A stretch of DNA of 64,000 bases from Gemmatimonadota bacterium (GTDB lineage: Bacteria; Gemmatimonadota; Gemmatimonadetes; Palauibacterales; Palauibacteraceae), in assembly GCA_022826685.1 (NCBI GenBank), contig JAJDUL010000043.1, positions 53,602 to 117,601 on the forward strand, read 5' to 3'. The position numbers were made by a program, and so were the translations under genes. The notes under the pieces are model-generated. The model saw only the letters and a program-made list of their open reading frames with translations, made no database searches and was not told where the DNA came from. Of this stretch, positions 54,559 to 63,165 are shown one piece after another (position 1 is the first letter of the stretch; each line of letters starts with the position of its first letter).

Positions 54559-54587
54559 AAAAAAAAGCCGACCCCCTCGGGGCCGGC
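54559..54587 (-). terminator. Histidine operon attenuator terminator
   Basis: The minus-strand RNA reads gccggcccc-gag-ggggucggc followed by eight U. The 9-bp stem has one G-U pair, which would be an A-C mismatch on the other strand, so it is oriented toward hisG. It stands 40 bases before hisG and 42 bases after the leader-peptide stop. The 5' arm can also pair with the end of the leader ORF, the arrangement needed for attenuation. Confidence 0.88.
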
Positions 54588-54628
54588 GTCGATCGTTCGC
54601 AACCTTGGTTCAGGATGAAGCTAGACGA

Positions 54629-54691
54629 TCACCGGCCTCCGCTCGGGCGGTGGTAGTAATAATGGCCGAAAAACGCATGGGTGTTCGTCAT
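54629..54691 (-). CDS. hisL: Histidine operon leader peptide (20 residues)
   Basis: ATG 54691 opens a 20-codon frame ending at TGA 54629. It encodes three His, two Phe and three Tyr, with the core HYYYHR at residues 10-15 (codons at 54664-54647) and another His at residue 5. Scarcity of charged tRNA-His would stall ribosomes at 54664-54650. This leaves ggaggccgg (54640-54632) free to pair with ccggcccc (54586-54579), the 5' arm of the terminator. A ribosome reaching the stop would cover that segment and permit termination. No ribosome binding site precedes the ATG, so a leaderless transcript is possible. Confidence 0.85.
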   Translation of the reverse strand: MTNTHAFFGHYYYHRPSGGR

Positions 54692-54699
54692 GGCGGCGG

Positions 54700-54728
54700 A
54701 GGATCGCACTCTGCCGTGCGCCTGTCAA
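54700..54728 (-). promoter_or_regulatory. Predicted histidine operon promoter
   Basis: A perfect TTGACA (-35) lies at 54728-54723 on the minus strand. After a 17-base spacer comes GATCCT at 54705-54700, a weak -10 preceded by TG (extended -10). Transcription would begin near 54693, within two or three bases of the leader ATG. Sigma-70-type recognition is inferred. Confidence 0.55.
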
Positions 54729-54819
54729 GTGCGTATGCTAGTGGCTTCGCGCCGGCTCACGCCGGATGCTTCACGCCGGCTGGTGCCGGATCCCGACCAC
54801 GTTGACTGCGGACGGTACG

Positions 54820-55821
54820 ATGGCCGATCCGATGGCGGGCGAGTTACAGGGACCGACGCCCGAACAGAGTCGAGAGACCCGGGCGCGCGTGGCGCGGTGG
54901 ATCGAACGCACGCCGGTGCGGCGGTGGGTGCCCGACCCCGGAATCGCTCCGCTCCCCGCAGGGTCGGACGTCTTCCTCAAGCTGGAGCTCTTCCAGCGCA
55001 CGGGTTCCTACAAGGTCCGGGGCGCCCTGAACAACGTCCTCTGCGCGGACGCGGAGACGCTGCAGCGAGGGGTCACGGCCGTGAGCGCCGGGAACCATGC
55101 CATCTCCGTGGCTTACGCGGCTCGAGCCGCCGGCACGACCGCCAGGGTCGTGATGCTGTCCTCCGCGAACCCGGCCCGCGTCGCGCGCTGCCGGAACTTC
55201 GGGGCGGAAATCGAGTTCGCGGACGACGGGGCGAGCGGATTTGCCCGCATGGAAGAGATCGCCCGGCAGGAGGGCCGGCTCGGGATCCATCCGTTCGAGG
55301 GGGAGGCGACCGTCTTCGGCACTTCGACCGTGGGCCTCGAGATCGCGGAACAACTTCCCGACCTCGACGCGATCGTCGTCCCCATCGGGGGCGGAGGCCT
55401 CATCTCCGGCACGGCGAGTATCGTGAAGCAACTTGCGCCCGCGTGCAGGGTCTACGGGGTGGAACCCGTCGGCGCCGACTCCATGCGACGCAGCCTCGAC
55501 GCCGGAGAACCCGTGGCGCTCGACCGCATCGACACGATCGCGGACAGCCTCGGCGCCCCCCACGCGGCGCCGTACAGCTTCGGACTCGTACAGCGCTACG
55601 TGGACGACGTCGTGCTCGTCGATGACGACGCGATCCGCGCCGCCCTCAAGGCGTTGTTCCTCGACGCGAAGCTCGTCGCCGAACCCGCCTCCGCCGCACC
55701 GCTCGCTGCCGCGTGCGGTCCCCTCCGGGAGAGGCTGGAAGGCCGTCGCGTCGGCCTCATCCTCTCCGGATCGAATATCGACCTGGACACCTTCGCCGTG
55801 CATTTTCGGGCGGCCGGGTGA
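54820..55821 (+). CDS. Threonine/serine dehydratase-like PLP enzyme
   Basis: A 333-residue fold-type II enzyme. The PLP lysine is in RTGSYKVRGALNN, SAGNHA is the substrate loop and PIGGGGLISG binds the cofactor phosphate. It lacks the C-terminal ACT regulatory domain of biosynthetic IlvA, so it resembles catabolic TdcB/serine racemase types. It would deaminate threonine or serine to 2-oxo acids. ATG 54820 gives a normal N-terminus; ATG 54766 is an earlier alternative. It diverges from the histidine operon. Confidence 0.88.
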   Translation: MADPMAGELQGPTPEQSRETRARVARWIERTPVRRWVPDPGIAPLPAGSDVFLKLELFQRTGSYKVRGALNNVLCADAETLQRGVTAVSAGNHAISVAYAARAAGTTARVVMLSSANPARVARCRNFGAEIEFADDGASGFARMEEIARQEGRLGIHPFEGEATVFGTSTVGLEIAEQLPDLDAIVVPIGGGGLISGTASIVKQLAPACRVYGVEPVGADSMRRSLDAGEPVALDRIDTIADSLGAPHAAPYSFGLVQRYVDDVVLVDDDAIRAALKALFLDAKLVAEPASAAPLAAACGPLRERLEGRRVGLILSGSNIDLDTFAVHFRAAG

Positions 55822-55867
55822 CGGCACTCCGACGCCGGCTCGCTCGAAGAACGCAAGGAGAAACAAA

Positions 55868-56941
55868 ATGAAAGCTCTGGCGCTCGCCGCGCTCCTTTCC
55901 GGCGTCCCGCTCCTCCCCGTCGCCGGGCAGGCGATCACCGTCGTGTCATGGGGCGGCTCCTACGCTCGCGCCGTCGACGAGGGCGCCAACATTCCCTTCA
56001 CCGAGGCGACCGGCATCCCCGTCCGCCTGGAAGCCTACAACGGCGGCCTGGCCCAGATCCGGGCCCAGGTGGACATCGGCAGCGTCTATTGGGATGTGGT
56101 CGACCTGGAGATCGCCGATGCCGTGCGCGGTTGCGACGAGGGGTTGCTCGAGCCGATCGGCATCGACGACCTGCCGCCCGGACCCGACGGCACTCCCGCA
56201 GCCGACGACTTCGTGGCCGAGAGCCAGACCGAGTGCGGCGTGAGCAATCTGTACTGGTCGACCGTGTACGCGTACAACGACGAGAACTTCCCCGGCGAAA
56301 AGCCTGCCACCATGGCCGACTTCTTCGACCTCGAGAAGTTCCCGGGCCGCCGGGGGATGCGGCGGGTGCCGCAGGTGAACCTGGAGTTCGCCCTGATCGC
56401 CGATGGCGTGCCGCTCGACGAAGTGTACGCCACGTTGAGGACCCCGGAGGGCCTGGACCGGGCCTTTGCCAAGCTCGAAACGATCAAGGATGAGGTGGTC
56501 TGGTGGGAGGCGGGCGCTCAGCCGCCGCAGATGTTGGCCGACCGGGAAGTGGTCATGAGCACGGCGTACAACGGCCGCATCTTCAACGCCCAGATCCTGG
56601 AGAACCAACCGTTCACGATCGTGTGGGACGGCCAGTTGCTGGACGTGGGCCAGATCGGGATCGTCGCGGGTACCCGGAGGCTTGAAGAGGCCCTGAGATA
56701 CGTGGCATTCAAGACCAGCGCCCAGACTCTGGCACGGATCGCCCGCCGCATCTCCTATTCCCCGTCGCGCAGATCGGCCGTGCCACTGGTGACGACGCAT
56801 GTGGTCGCAGGGATCGACATGGCGCCCCACATGCCGGCCGCCGAGGGCAACGTGGATCGCGCGCTTCGTTACGACTGGGCGTTCTGGGTCGACTACCAGG
56901 ACGAACTGAACGAACGCTTCAGCGCCTGGCTCACACGGTAG
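55868..56941 (+). CDS. Periplasmic solute-binding protein, polyamine-type
   Basis: A 357-residue ABC transporter receptor. AAGGAG lies before ATG 55868 and a signal peptide ends near VAGQ. VSWGGSYARAVDEG followed by DVVDLE is typical of PotD/PotF-like spermidine/putrescine or related receptors. AYNGRIFNAQ and FKTSAQTLARIA continue the fold. No permease or ATPase gene is nearby, so it either serves a distant transporter or works alone. It lies 46 bases downstream of the dehydratase, so the two may be co-transcribed. Confidence 0.85.
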   Translation: MKALALAALLSGVPLLPVAGQAITVVSWGGSYARAVDEGANIPFTEATGIPVRLEAYNGGLAQIRAQVDIGSVYWDVVDLEIADAVRGCDEGLLEPIGIDDLPPGPDGTPAADDFVAESQTECGVSNLYWSTVYAYNDENFPGEKPATMADFFDLEKFPGRRGMRRVPQVNLEFALIADGVPLDEVYATLRTPEGLDRAFAKLETIKDEVVWWEAGAQPPQMLADREVVMSTAYNGRIFNAQILENQPFTIVWDGQLLDVGQIGIVAGTRRLEEALRYVAFKTSAQTLARIARRISYSPSRRSAVPLVTTHVVAGIDMAPHMPAAEGNVDRALRYDWAFWVDYQDELNERFSAWLTR

Positions 56942-56968
56942 CGTCGCCAGGGCCCGGTACATGCCGCG

Positions 56969-59275
56969 TCAGAACACCACCCGATAGCTGACGTTCAGAC
57001 TCCGCCCGGCCTCCGGCATGATCTCCTTCACCCGGGAGAGGTGGTTGCGGTATTCCGCATTACCGGCGTTGGCGAGGCTCACGGTCAGGACGTTCAGACG
57101 TCCGCCGAACGTGAACCGCACGCCTGCCGTGGCGTTGAAGACGGTGTACCCGCTCGTCGGCGTCTCGAATTGGCCCACGCGGTCCTGCCCGTCCGCCATC
57201 TCGGCCTCCGCCCGCACATACCACGACGGCCTCTCGTACTTCAGGGCCACATGGCCCTTCAGCGGAGGAACGAGAGGCAGAGGCTGATCGGTCCCCGTGA
57301 GACTGCCCCTCACCGATGAGGCCACTCCCTCGAGCACCAACCCCCGCCCGGCGTCGACGTCCACGCTGCCCTCGAAACCGCTGAACACGGCGTCGTTGCC
57401 CCGGAACTGATAGATGGGGAGGCGCACGCGGCTCAGACGGCCCGTGTCCTCCCCGTAGATGTAGTTCCTGATGTCGTTGTGGAAGCCGGTCACCTCGGCT
57501 CTGAGCCGGTCGGACTCGAAGCGGAGGAAGACGTCGAGCCCCCGCCCGACCTCGCCCTCCAGAGACGGGTTGCCGACTTCGAAGACGTAGGCCGCCAGGT
57601 GCGGCCCCTCCGAATAGAGTTCGGTGATGTCGGGTGCGCGAAACGCCCGGACGGCGCTCGCACCGAGCACGAGCCCCGAGGCGGATCTGTAAAGGACACC
57701 CAGCGACCCCGACAGGGAGTGGAATTCGCGGTCGCGGATCTCGCCGATGTCCGAAACCCGGTCTTCCGCCGGATCGGCCAGAGTCCAGTCGTACCGAAGC
57801 CCCGACTCGACCTTGACGGAGCCCAGGCTGACCTCCTCGAGCAGGTACAGGGCCGCCCTGAGCCGACGCGTGTCCGGCGTGTGCAGGGATCCCCCGTAGG
57901 CGAAGTCCACCCGGGACGCACGGCCGCCGATCGCACCCGCCGTAAACGGCCCCAACCTCCCGTGGCGCCCGAGGAAGTCCGCGCTCGCGCCCTCCTGGTC
58001 GAAGAGGGTGCCCAGAATGTCCGGTGCTTCGAGCTCGCGGTGTGTGTACCAGTTGTACGTGGCCTCGAAGCGGAGGTTGTGGAAGGGCCCGACCGGCTCA
58101 TCGACCACGGTCCGGAACTTCGATGTGGCCCGCTCCATTTCGATGCGCACCCCCTCCGCGTGCCCACCCACGAAACCGCCCGGGATGCCGTAGTAGTTGC
58201 GGTAGCCGCGGAAGGACGCCCCCAGGCGACCCCAATCGGACACATAGGCCGTCCCCGCGCCCCCGCTCAACAGCTCCCCGTCGGTGTTGAGAAGCGTGCC
58301 GGCGGGCGTCTTCAAATCTCCCGACGTCCGTGCGGTCACCTCCACCCGCAGCGGCACGCGCTCAGCGACGGCGAAGGCGGCCGTCGCGCTGCCCGCCAGC
58401 GAACCGGACACGGTCTGAGTCTGGAGCGTCGCGGCGCCCGTCAGGCGGTGCGGCACGGCCGTCGGAATCTCGTCGCGGATGACGTTGATGACCCCACCCA
58501 GCGCGTTGCCCCCGTAGAGCAGCGCCCCCGGACCCCGCACGACTTCGATCCGCCGTGCCGACGATGGATCGAGTGCGGTGGTGTGGTCCGAGCCCGAGTT
58601 GGAGGCATCCCCGACCGGAGTCCCGTCCTCGAGCATCTGTACCCGGTCCCCGCTCAGCCCCCGAATGACGGGCTGCGCCACCGTTGGACCCATCCTCGTG
58701 GCGGCCAGCCCCGGCATCGACGCCAGCGTCCCCGCCACGGTCGCCGTCATCTGGCGCTGCAGGTCATCGCCCGTCATGACGCTGACCGGCCGGAGCGCCT
58801 CGGACGCGGCGCGCTCGCTGATCGTCGCCGTCACCACCAGGTCCGCCATCGCAATGGGAGATGGCGCCAGCAGGATTACGACCTCCGCCGCCTCGGCCAC
58901 CGCTCGGCGCGCGCGCACGCCCCCGACGGTGACGACCACGGTGGTGCCCCGGTACCCCAGGCGATCGGCTCGAAGGGTGTACACGCCCGCGGCGAGTCCG
59001 GTCAGGTGGAAGGTCCCGTCCCCGCGAGTCACCGCCCGGGTGCCCCTCTCCAGCACCGATACCTGCGCCCCGGCCAGCGGTTCGCCGGTACCCGCGTCGC
59101 GCACGTTGCCCTCGAACACATACGCCTGTCCCGGCTCCTGCGCGGCGAGGTCGCCGATATCGGCAAGGGCGGGCCACGCGAGGCCGACCGCCGCAAGCGC
59201 CGGCGCCAGCAGGCGGAGGCGCCCGACGGGACGCTCGACGGGGTTCGCTGAAGGCAAGTTTCCTCCCACTCGCAT
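56969..59275 (-). CDS. TonB-dependent receptor with carboxypeptidase-regulatory-like domain
   Basis: A 768-residue outer-membrane receptor. After the signal peptide, residues ~45-125 form a CarboxypepD_reg-like beta domain (FEGNVRDAGTGEPLAGAQVSV). The plug follows with VTATISERAASEALRPVSVM and IEVVRGPGALLYGGNALGGVINV. The 22-stranded barrel ends in SLNVSYRVVF with a terminal Phe for BAM. Plug segment DASNSGSDHTTALDP is like ZnuD-type zinc receptors. Co-localisation with ZIP-like and DUF411 genes supports a metal ligand, but heme or siderophores are possible. ATG 59275 is chosen over TTG 59290; neither has a clear ribosome site. Confidence 0.9.
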   Translation of the reverse strand: MRVGGNLPSANPVERPVGRLRLLAPALAAVGLAWPALADIGDLAAQEPGQAYVFEGNVRDAGTGEPLAGAQVSVLERGTRAVTRGDGTFHLTGLAAGVYTLRADRLGYRGTTVVVTVGGVRARRAVAEAAEVVILLAPSPIAMADLVVTATISERAASEALRPVSVMTGDDLQRQMTATVAGTLASMPGLAATRMGPTVAQPVIRGLSGDRVQMLEDGTPVGDASNSGSDHTTALDPSSARRIEVVRGPGALLYGGNALGGVINVIRDEIPTAVPHRLTGAATLQTQTVSGSLAGSATAAFAVAERVPLRVEVTARTSGDLKTPAGTLLNTDGELLSGGAGTAYVSDWGRLGASFRGYRNYYGIPGGFVGGHAEGVRIEMERATSKFRTVVDEPVGPFHNLRFEATYNWYTHRELEAPDILGTLFDQEGASADFLGRHGRLGPFTAGAIGGRASRVDFAYGGSLHTPDTRRLRAALYLLEEVSLGSVKVESGLRYDWTLADPAEDRVSDIGEIRDREFHSLSGSLGVLYRSASGLVLGASAVRAFRAPDITELYSEGPHLAAYVFEVGNPSLEGEVGRGLDVFLRFESDRLRAEVTGFHNDIRNYIYGEDTGRLSRVRLPIYQFRGNDAVFSGFEGSVDVDAGRGLVLEGVASSVRGSLTGTDQPLPLVPPLKGHVALKYERPSWYVRAEAEMADGQDRVGQFETPTSGYTVFNATAGVRFTFGGRLNVLTVSLANAGNAEYRNHLSRVKEIMPEAGRSLNVSYRVVF

Positions 59276-59448
59276 GTCCGGGCGGATCAAGGGCCAAGGG
59301 GCCGAGCCGTGGGCATCGGACGTTAGGCGTTCGCGACGGTTCCGGGCAACCTGGCGTCGGGGTGGAAACCCTTTGGTCCTCCCGAGGCGTCAAAGACGGT
59401 GTGAGAAACGGAGGAAGGGCTCGGCGGCGGCGCCCGCCGAGAGGGAAG

Positions 59449-61737
59449 ATGCGCAGAGGCCGGCGGCTTATGCTCCTCGCCGCGGCGAGTCTCGCCGCCA
59501 GCCTCGGCTACCTGGTCTTCGAAGCCCGGGTCGCACGCGAGTTCGACGCGCTCGACTCTTCCTCCCCGGCGCGCGTCCTCGCGCGACCGTGGACCCTCCG
59601 CCCCGGCGACCGGGTGGATCCGCGACGCATCATCGACCACCTGGAGAAGGTCGGCTACCGATCGGTCTCCGGCAGAACGCCGCAGACCGGGGAGTTCCGC
59701 GCGCGCGGCCGTGATCTTCTCCTGGGCCGCCGCGCACTTCGTCTCGGCGGCCTCGTCGAGCCCGGCGTTCAGGCGCGGGTACGTTTCCGGAGCAGCGGGC
59801 GCATCTCCGCGATCCGGGACGTCGAGGGGAACGACCTCGCCCGCCTCCTGCTCGATCCCGAGGTGATCGGGACGTCCCTCGGCGAGCGCAGCCGGGACCG
59901 GGTGCCCGTGCGGCTCGACGAGGTTCCGGAACACCTGGTCGACGCGTTGTTGACGGTGGAGGATCGCCGCTTCCATGAGCACGGCGCGTTGGACCTACGC
60001 CGCATCGCCGGCGCCGCGCTCTCGAACCTCCGGCAGCGGCGGATCGCGGAGGGGGGAAGCACGATCACGCAGCAACTCGCCCGCACGCTTTTCCTGTCGA
60101 CGGATCGCACCGTGCTCCGGAAGCTGCGCGAGGCGGCGATCGCGGTGGCGCTGGAGAGGCGCTTCTCCAAGCAGCGCCTGCTCGAAGCCTATGTGAACCA
60201 CATCTATCTCGGGCAGCACGGGGGCACCGCCATCCACGGCTTCGGGCGCGCCGCGCAGTTCTACTTCGGCCGCGACATCTCCGAGTTGACGTTGGGCCAG
60301 TCGGCGATGCTGGTGGGGATTGTCAGGGGGCCGAACGTGTATTCGCCCCACCGCCACCCGGAGCGTGCCCGGGCCCGGCGCGACGTGGTGCTTCGGCAGA
60401 TGCACGCCGTCGGGCACCTGGACGACGCTCGGCGCGACGCCGAACTCGAAGCCGATCCGGAGATTCGACGTCCTCCGCAGCGGGACTTCGACGCGCGCTG
60501 GTATCTGGATTTCCTGCGGCGTGAGCTGGCTGCCGGCGATGCTTCGTTGAACCCGGGAGGTGGAAGCCCGGCGGTGATTTCTTCGCTCGTCCCCGAGCTC
60601 CAACGCGCCGCCGAAACCGCCGTGTCAAGCGGGATCCGCAGCATGGAGCGTCGGCGTCCCCGTCTGACGGAACAGGCCGCGCCGCTTCAGGGGGCGCTCG
60701 TGGCCCTGGACCCGCGGACCGGCGACATTCTGGCGATGGTCGGCGGTCGCTCCTACGGCGAGTCGCAGTTCAATCGAGCCGCGGACGCCCGACGTCAACC
60801 GGGAAGCGCCTTCAAGCCCGTGGTGGCGCTGGCCGCCCTGACACCGGGGGCGGATCCTTCCTTCACCCTGGCTTCCGTGCTGAAGGACGAACCGCTCACG
60901 CTCGATACGCCGGCCGGCGTGTGGAAGCCGGCGAACGCCGACCGCGCGTTCCTTGGACCGATCAGGCTGCGCGAGGCGCTGGAGGGGTCGCGCAACGTGC
61001 CGTTTGCGCGCCTGGGGCTGGCGGTCGGTCCCGAGAGAATCATCGAGACCGCGCGCCGCCTGGGCATCGAGGGGCCCCTCGCGCCGTACCCGAGTCTGGC
61101 GCTCGGCGCCTCCGAGGTCACGCTGCTCGAGTTGACGGCGGCCTACGCGGTGCTGGCGGCGGAGGGTCGGCGCACCCCGCCGCGTTCGGCGATCGCCGTG
61201 TTCGGCCGGGACGGTGCGATACGGGAGACGGCCGTGGGCCGTAGCGACGCGGTCATCAGCCCGGCGGAGGCGTACCTGATCACGTCCGCGCTGCGCGGCG
61301 TGGTCGACCGCGGGACCGGACGCGGTGTCCGAGAGGCGGGATACCGCGGTCCCGTGGCGGCGAAGTCGGGGACGACAAACGGCTCTCGTGACGCCTGGTT
61401 CGTGGGCTACACGCCGGAACTGGCCGTGGGGGTATGGGTGGGGTTTGACGACGGGACGCCGACCGGTCTGTCCGGCTCCAGGGCCGCGCTCCCGATCTTC
61501 GCGGATTTCATGATCCGCGTGCTCGGCTCCCGCGGAGGCCGCGGATTCCGTGCGCCGGCGGGAGTGGAGTGGATAGATATCCAGCGGGAGACCGGTCTGC
61601 GCGCGGGCTGGGGCTGCCGCGGGGAGCCCGAACTCTTCCTCTCCGGCACCGCGCCCGAAGCTTCCTGCGGCTACTGGAGGGTCCCGCCCCGCCGCACGAT
61701 CATGTCGCCCGCGACCATGTCACCCGTGAGGCGCTGA
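59449..61737 (+). CDS. Class A penicillin-binding protein (PBP1-type)
   Basis: A 762-residue bifunctional peptidoglycan synthase. A basic N-terminus and one membrane helix precede a UB2H-like region (LEKVGYRSVSG) as in PBP1B. The transglycosylase domain holds EDRRFHEHGALD with the catalytic Glu and GGSTITQQLAR. The transpeptidase has SxxK (SAFK in QPGSAFKPV), SxN (SRN) and KSGT (AAKSGTTNG). The product ends with a short Met/Pro-rich tail. ATG 59449 is used, although its purine run is very close; GTG 59401 would add a basic cytoplasmic tail of 16 residues. Confidence 0.93.
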   Translation: MRRGRRLMLLAAASLAASLGYLVFEARVAREFDALDSSSPARVLARPWTLRPGDRVDPRRIIDHLEKVGYRSVSGRTPQTGEFRARGRDLLLGRRALRLGGLVEPGVQARVRFRSSGRISAIRDVEGNDLARLLLDPEVIGTSLGERSRDRVPVRLDEVPEHLVDALLTVEDRRFHEHGALDLRRIAGAALSNLRQRRIAEGGSTITQQLARTLFLSTDRTVLRKLREAAIAVALERRFSKQRLLEAYVNHIYLGQHGGTAIHGFGRAAQFYFGRDISELTLGQSAMLVGIVRGPNVYSPHRHPERARARRDVVLRQMHAVGHLDDARRDAELEADPEIRRPPQRDFDARWYLDFLRRELAAGDASLNPGGGSPAVISSLVPELQRAAETAVSSGIRSMERRRPRLTEQAAPLQGALVALDPRTGDILAMVGGRSYGESQFNRAADARRQPGSAFKPVVALAALTPGADPSFTLASVLKDEPLTLDTPAGVWKPANADRAFLGPIRLREALEGSRNVPFARLGLAVGPERIIETARRLGIEGPLAPYPSLALGASEVTLLELTAAYAVLAAEGRRTPPRSAIAVFGRDGAIRETAVGRSDAVISPAEAYLITSALRGVVDRGTGRGVREAGYRGPVAAKSGTTNGSRDAWFVGYTPELAVGVWVGFDDGTPTGLSGSRAALPIFADFMIRVLGSRGGRGFRAPAGVEWIDIQRETGLRAGWGCRGEPELFLSGTAPEASCGYWRVPPRRTIMSPATMSPVRR

Positions 61738-61762
61738 GCCCGCTCGATTTCGGGTGGCCGCG

Positions 61763-62374
61763 CTACTCTCTGTGCGTGTGGTGTGCGTGATCGCGCCGCC
61801 CCTGATGGAACACGACGTGGAGCAGGGACCCCGCGACGAAGGCCTGATAGAGTTCCAGCGCGGCGTGCCCGTCGGGCAGAATCTCCGTCCCCGCCCCGAA
61901 GCCGATCACCGTAGCCGCCAGAATCGCCCCCACGCCGCCGGCTGCGGCGGCGACGCCGTGCCGAGGCTCGATCAGCCACCAGATCAGCAGCCCGATGGCG
62001 ACCCGGTGCAGGATGACGGCGAAGGCGAACGGGGTGCTCGCGGTGGCAGGCATCAGGGCGCCGCCCTCCAGGAGGGCGTGCAGCGCCATCGACGCAACAC
62101 CGAGCAGGATCGCGAGATCGTCCGTGTGGCGTGCGAGTCGGTGGGAGATCTTCTCGATGAGGTAGAGGATGCCCACGCCGGCGATGACGGCGAGCAGAGG
62201 CGTGATCTGCCGCTCCAACCAGATATGCGGCAGGATTTGCCAAGCGACCAGCAACGGCAGCGCCACGAAGACGATCGTGTCGATCAGCTTCATGGTCCGG
62301 GGCCGGTTGTGCAGCGAGACGTAGAGGAGGACTCCGGCCACCGGCGCGACGAGCGCAGCTACGAGTGCGGTCAC
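61763..62374 (-). CDS. ZIP-like membrane protein
   Basis: A 203-residue protein with about six membrane helices and a His-rich tail (HQGRRDHAHHTHRE). ALHALLEGGAL and ILHRVAIGLLIWW match the metal-binding helices four and five of ZIP transporters (HxxxE/D and HxxxxG). Near the end, AGSLLHVVFHQG matches the last ZIP helix. Length is short for ZIP (usually 230-300). Zinc or other divalent metal transport is inferred. GTG 62374 is the start, with aggtgg just upstream. Confidence 0.6.
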   Translation of the reverse strand: MTALVAALVAPVAGVLLYVSLHNRPRTMKLIDTIVFVALPLLVAWQILPHIWLERQITPLLAVIAGVGILYLIEKISHRLARHTDDLAILLGVASMALHALLEGGALMPATASTPFAFAVILHRVAIGLLIWWLIEPRHGVAAAAGGVGAILAATVIGFGAGTEILPDGHAALELYQAFVAGSLLHVVFHQGRRDHAHHTHRE

Positions 62375-62460
62375 TCCACCTGGACCGTGACGTGCTGCGG
62401 GTTGAACTCGTTGTTAGCGATCTCCGGTGCCCCGCCTCGCCGCTCGGCGGGTCACCGAAG

Positions 62461-63000
62461 TCAACGGCTCTCGTAGATTGACGTGTTGCCCGTGGCGTCG
62501 AACTGAAGCACGTCGTACGGATCGACGCGGTCGCCGAACTCCATGCCGGGGGAACCTATCGGCATCCCGGGCACCGCGAGCCCGCTCGCGGAGGGCTTCT
62601 CGGCGAGGAACCGGGCGATGACCTCCGCGGGGATGTGGCCCTCGAACACGTAGCCGTCCACGAGCGCCGTGTGGCACGACTGCAGTTGAAGCGGCAGGCC
62701 CGCGTCGACCTTCACGCCGATCATGTCGTCGGTGTCCTCGACGTCGAGTTCGAACCCGGCCTCCCGCATGTGGTCCACCCAGAGGGCGCAGCACCCGCAG
62801 GTGGGAGACTTGTAGACCTTGATCGTCGGGGTCTCGGCGATGGTCGCGGCCAACGTCGCATCGACCATGGCGTTTGCGGGAGTCGAGGCCGCCGTCCGGC
62901 CGTCTTCCGCCGACGCCTCCGGGGCGCACCCGCCGGCGAGCAGCGCCACGCCGATCGAGGCCACTCCGATACCCATCCTTACGAACTTTCCGTTCAACAT
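62461..63000 (-). CDS. DUF411 metal-binding lipoprotein
   Basis: A 179-residue protein with lipobox AGGC near residue 23. The DUF411 signature follows: YKSPTCGCCALWVDHM, a CxCC metal site, then VKVDAGLPLQLQSCHTALVDGY and EGHIPAEVIARFL. DUF411 proteins are linked to copper handling. ATG 63000 is preferred over ATG 63003 because GGAG is better spaced. It lies 86 bases upstream of the ZIP-like gene on the same strand and may be co-transcribed with it. Confidence 0.88.
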   Translation of the reverse strand: MLNGKFVRMGIGVASIGVALLAGGCAPEASAEDGRTAASTPANAMVDATLAATIAETPTIKVYKSPTCGCCALWVDHMREAGFELDVEDTDDMIGVKVDAGLPLQLQSCHTALVDGYVFEGHIPAEVIARFLAEKPSASGLAVPGMPIGSPGMEFGDRVDPYDVLQFDATGNTSIYESR

Positions 63001-63165
63001 CATCGCTCCCGGTTCGATTCCTGCCGCTCGATCCCCCAAGTTATCCGCGAGGAAGCTGCCACGGTACCATTACGATACCATCCCGCGCGGAATCATGGGG
63101 CGATCATCGGCGGGGATGCGGGCGCCACGCGGGTGGCGGGCGGACCCTGAGAGAGGCGAGGCTTG

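Noticed and set aside
54723..54745. TATGCT on the plus strand as a promoter for the dehydratase
   Set aside because: It looks like a -10, but no -35 is found at suitable spacing. The same bases include the minus-strand TTGACA, which fits the histidine operon better.
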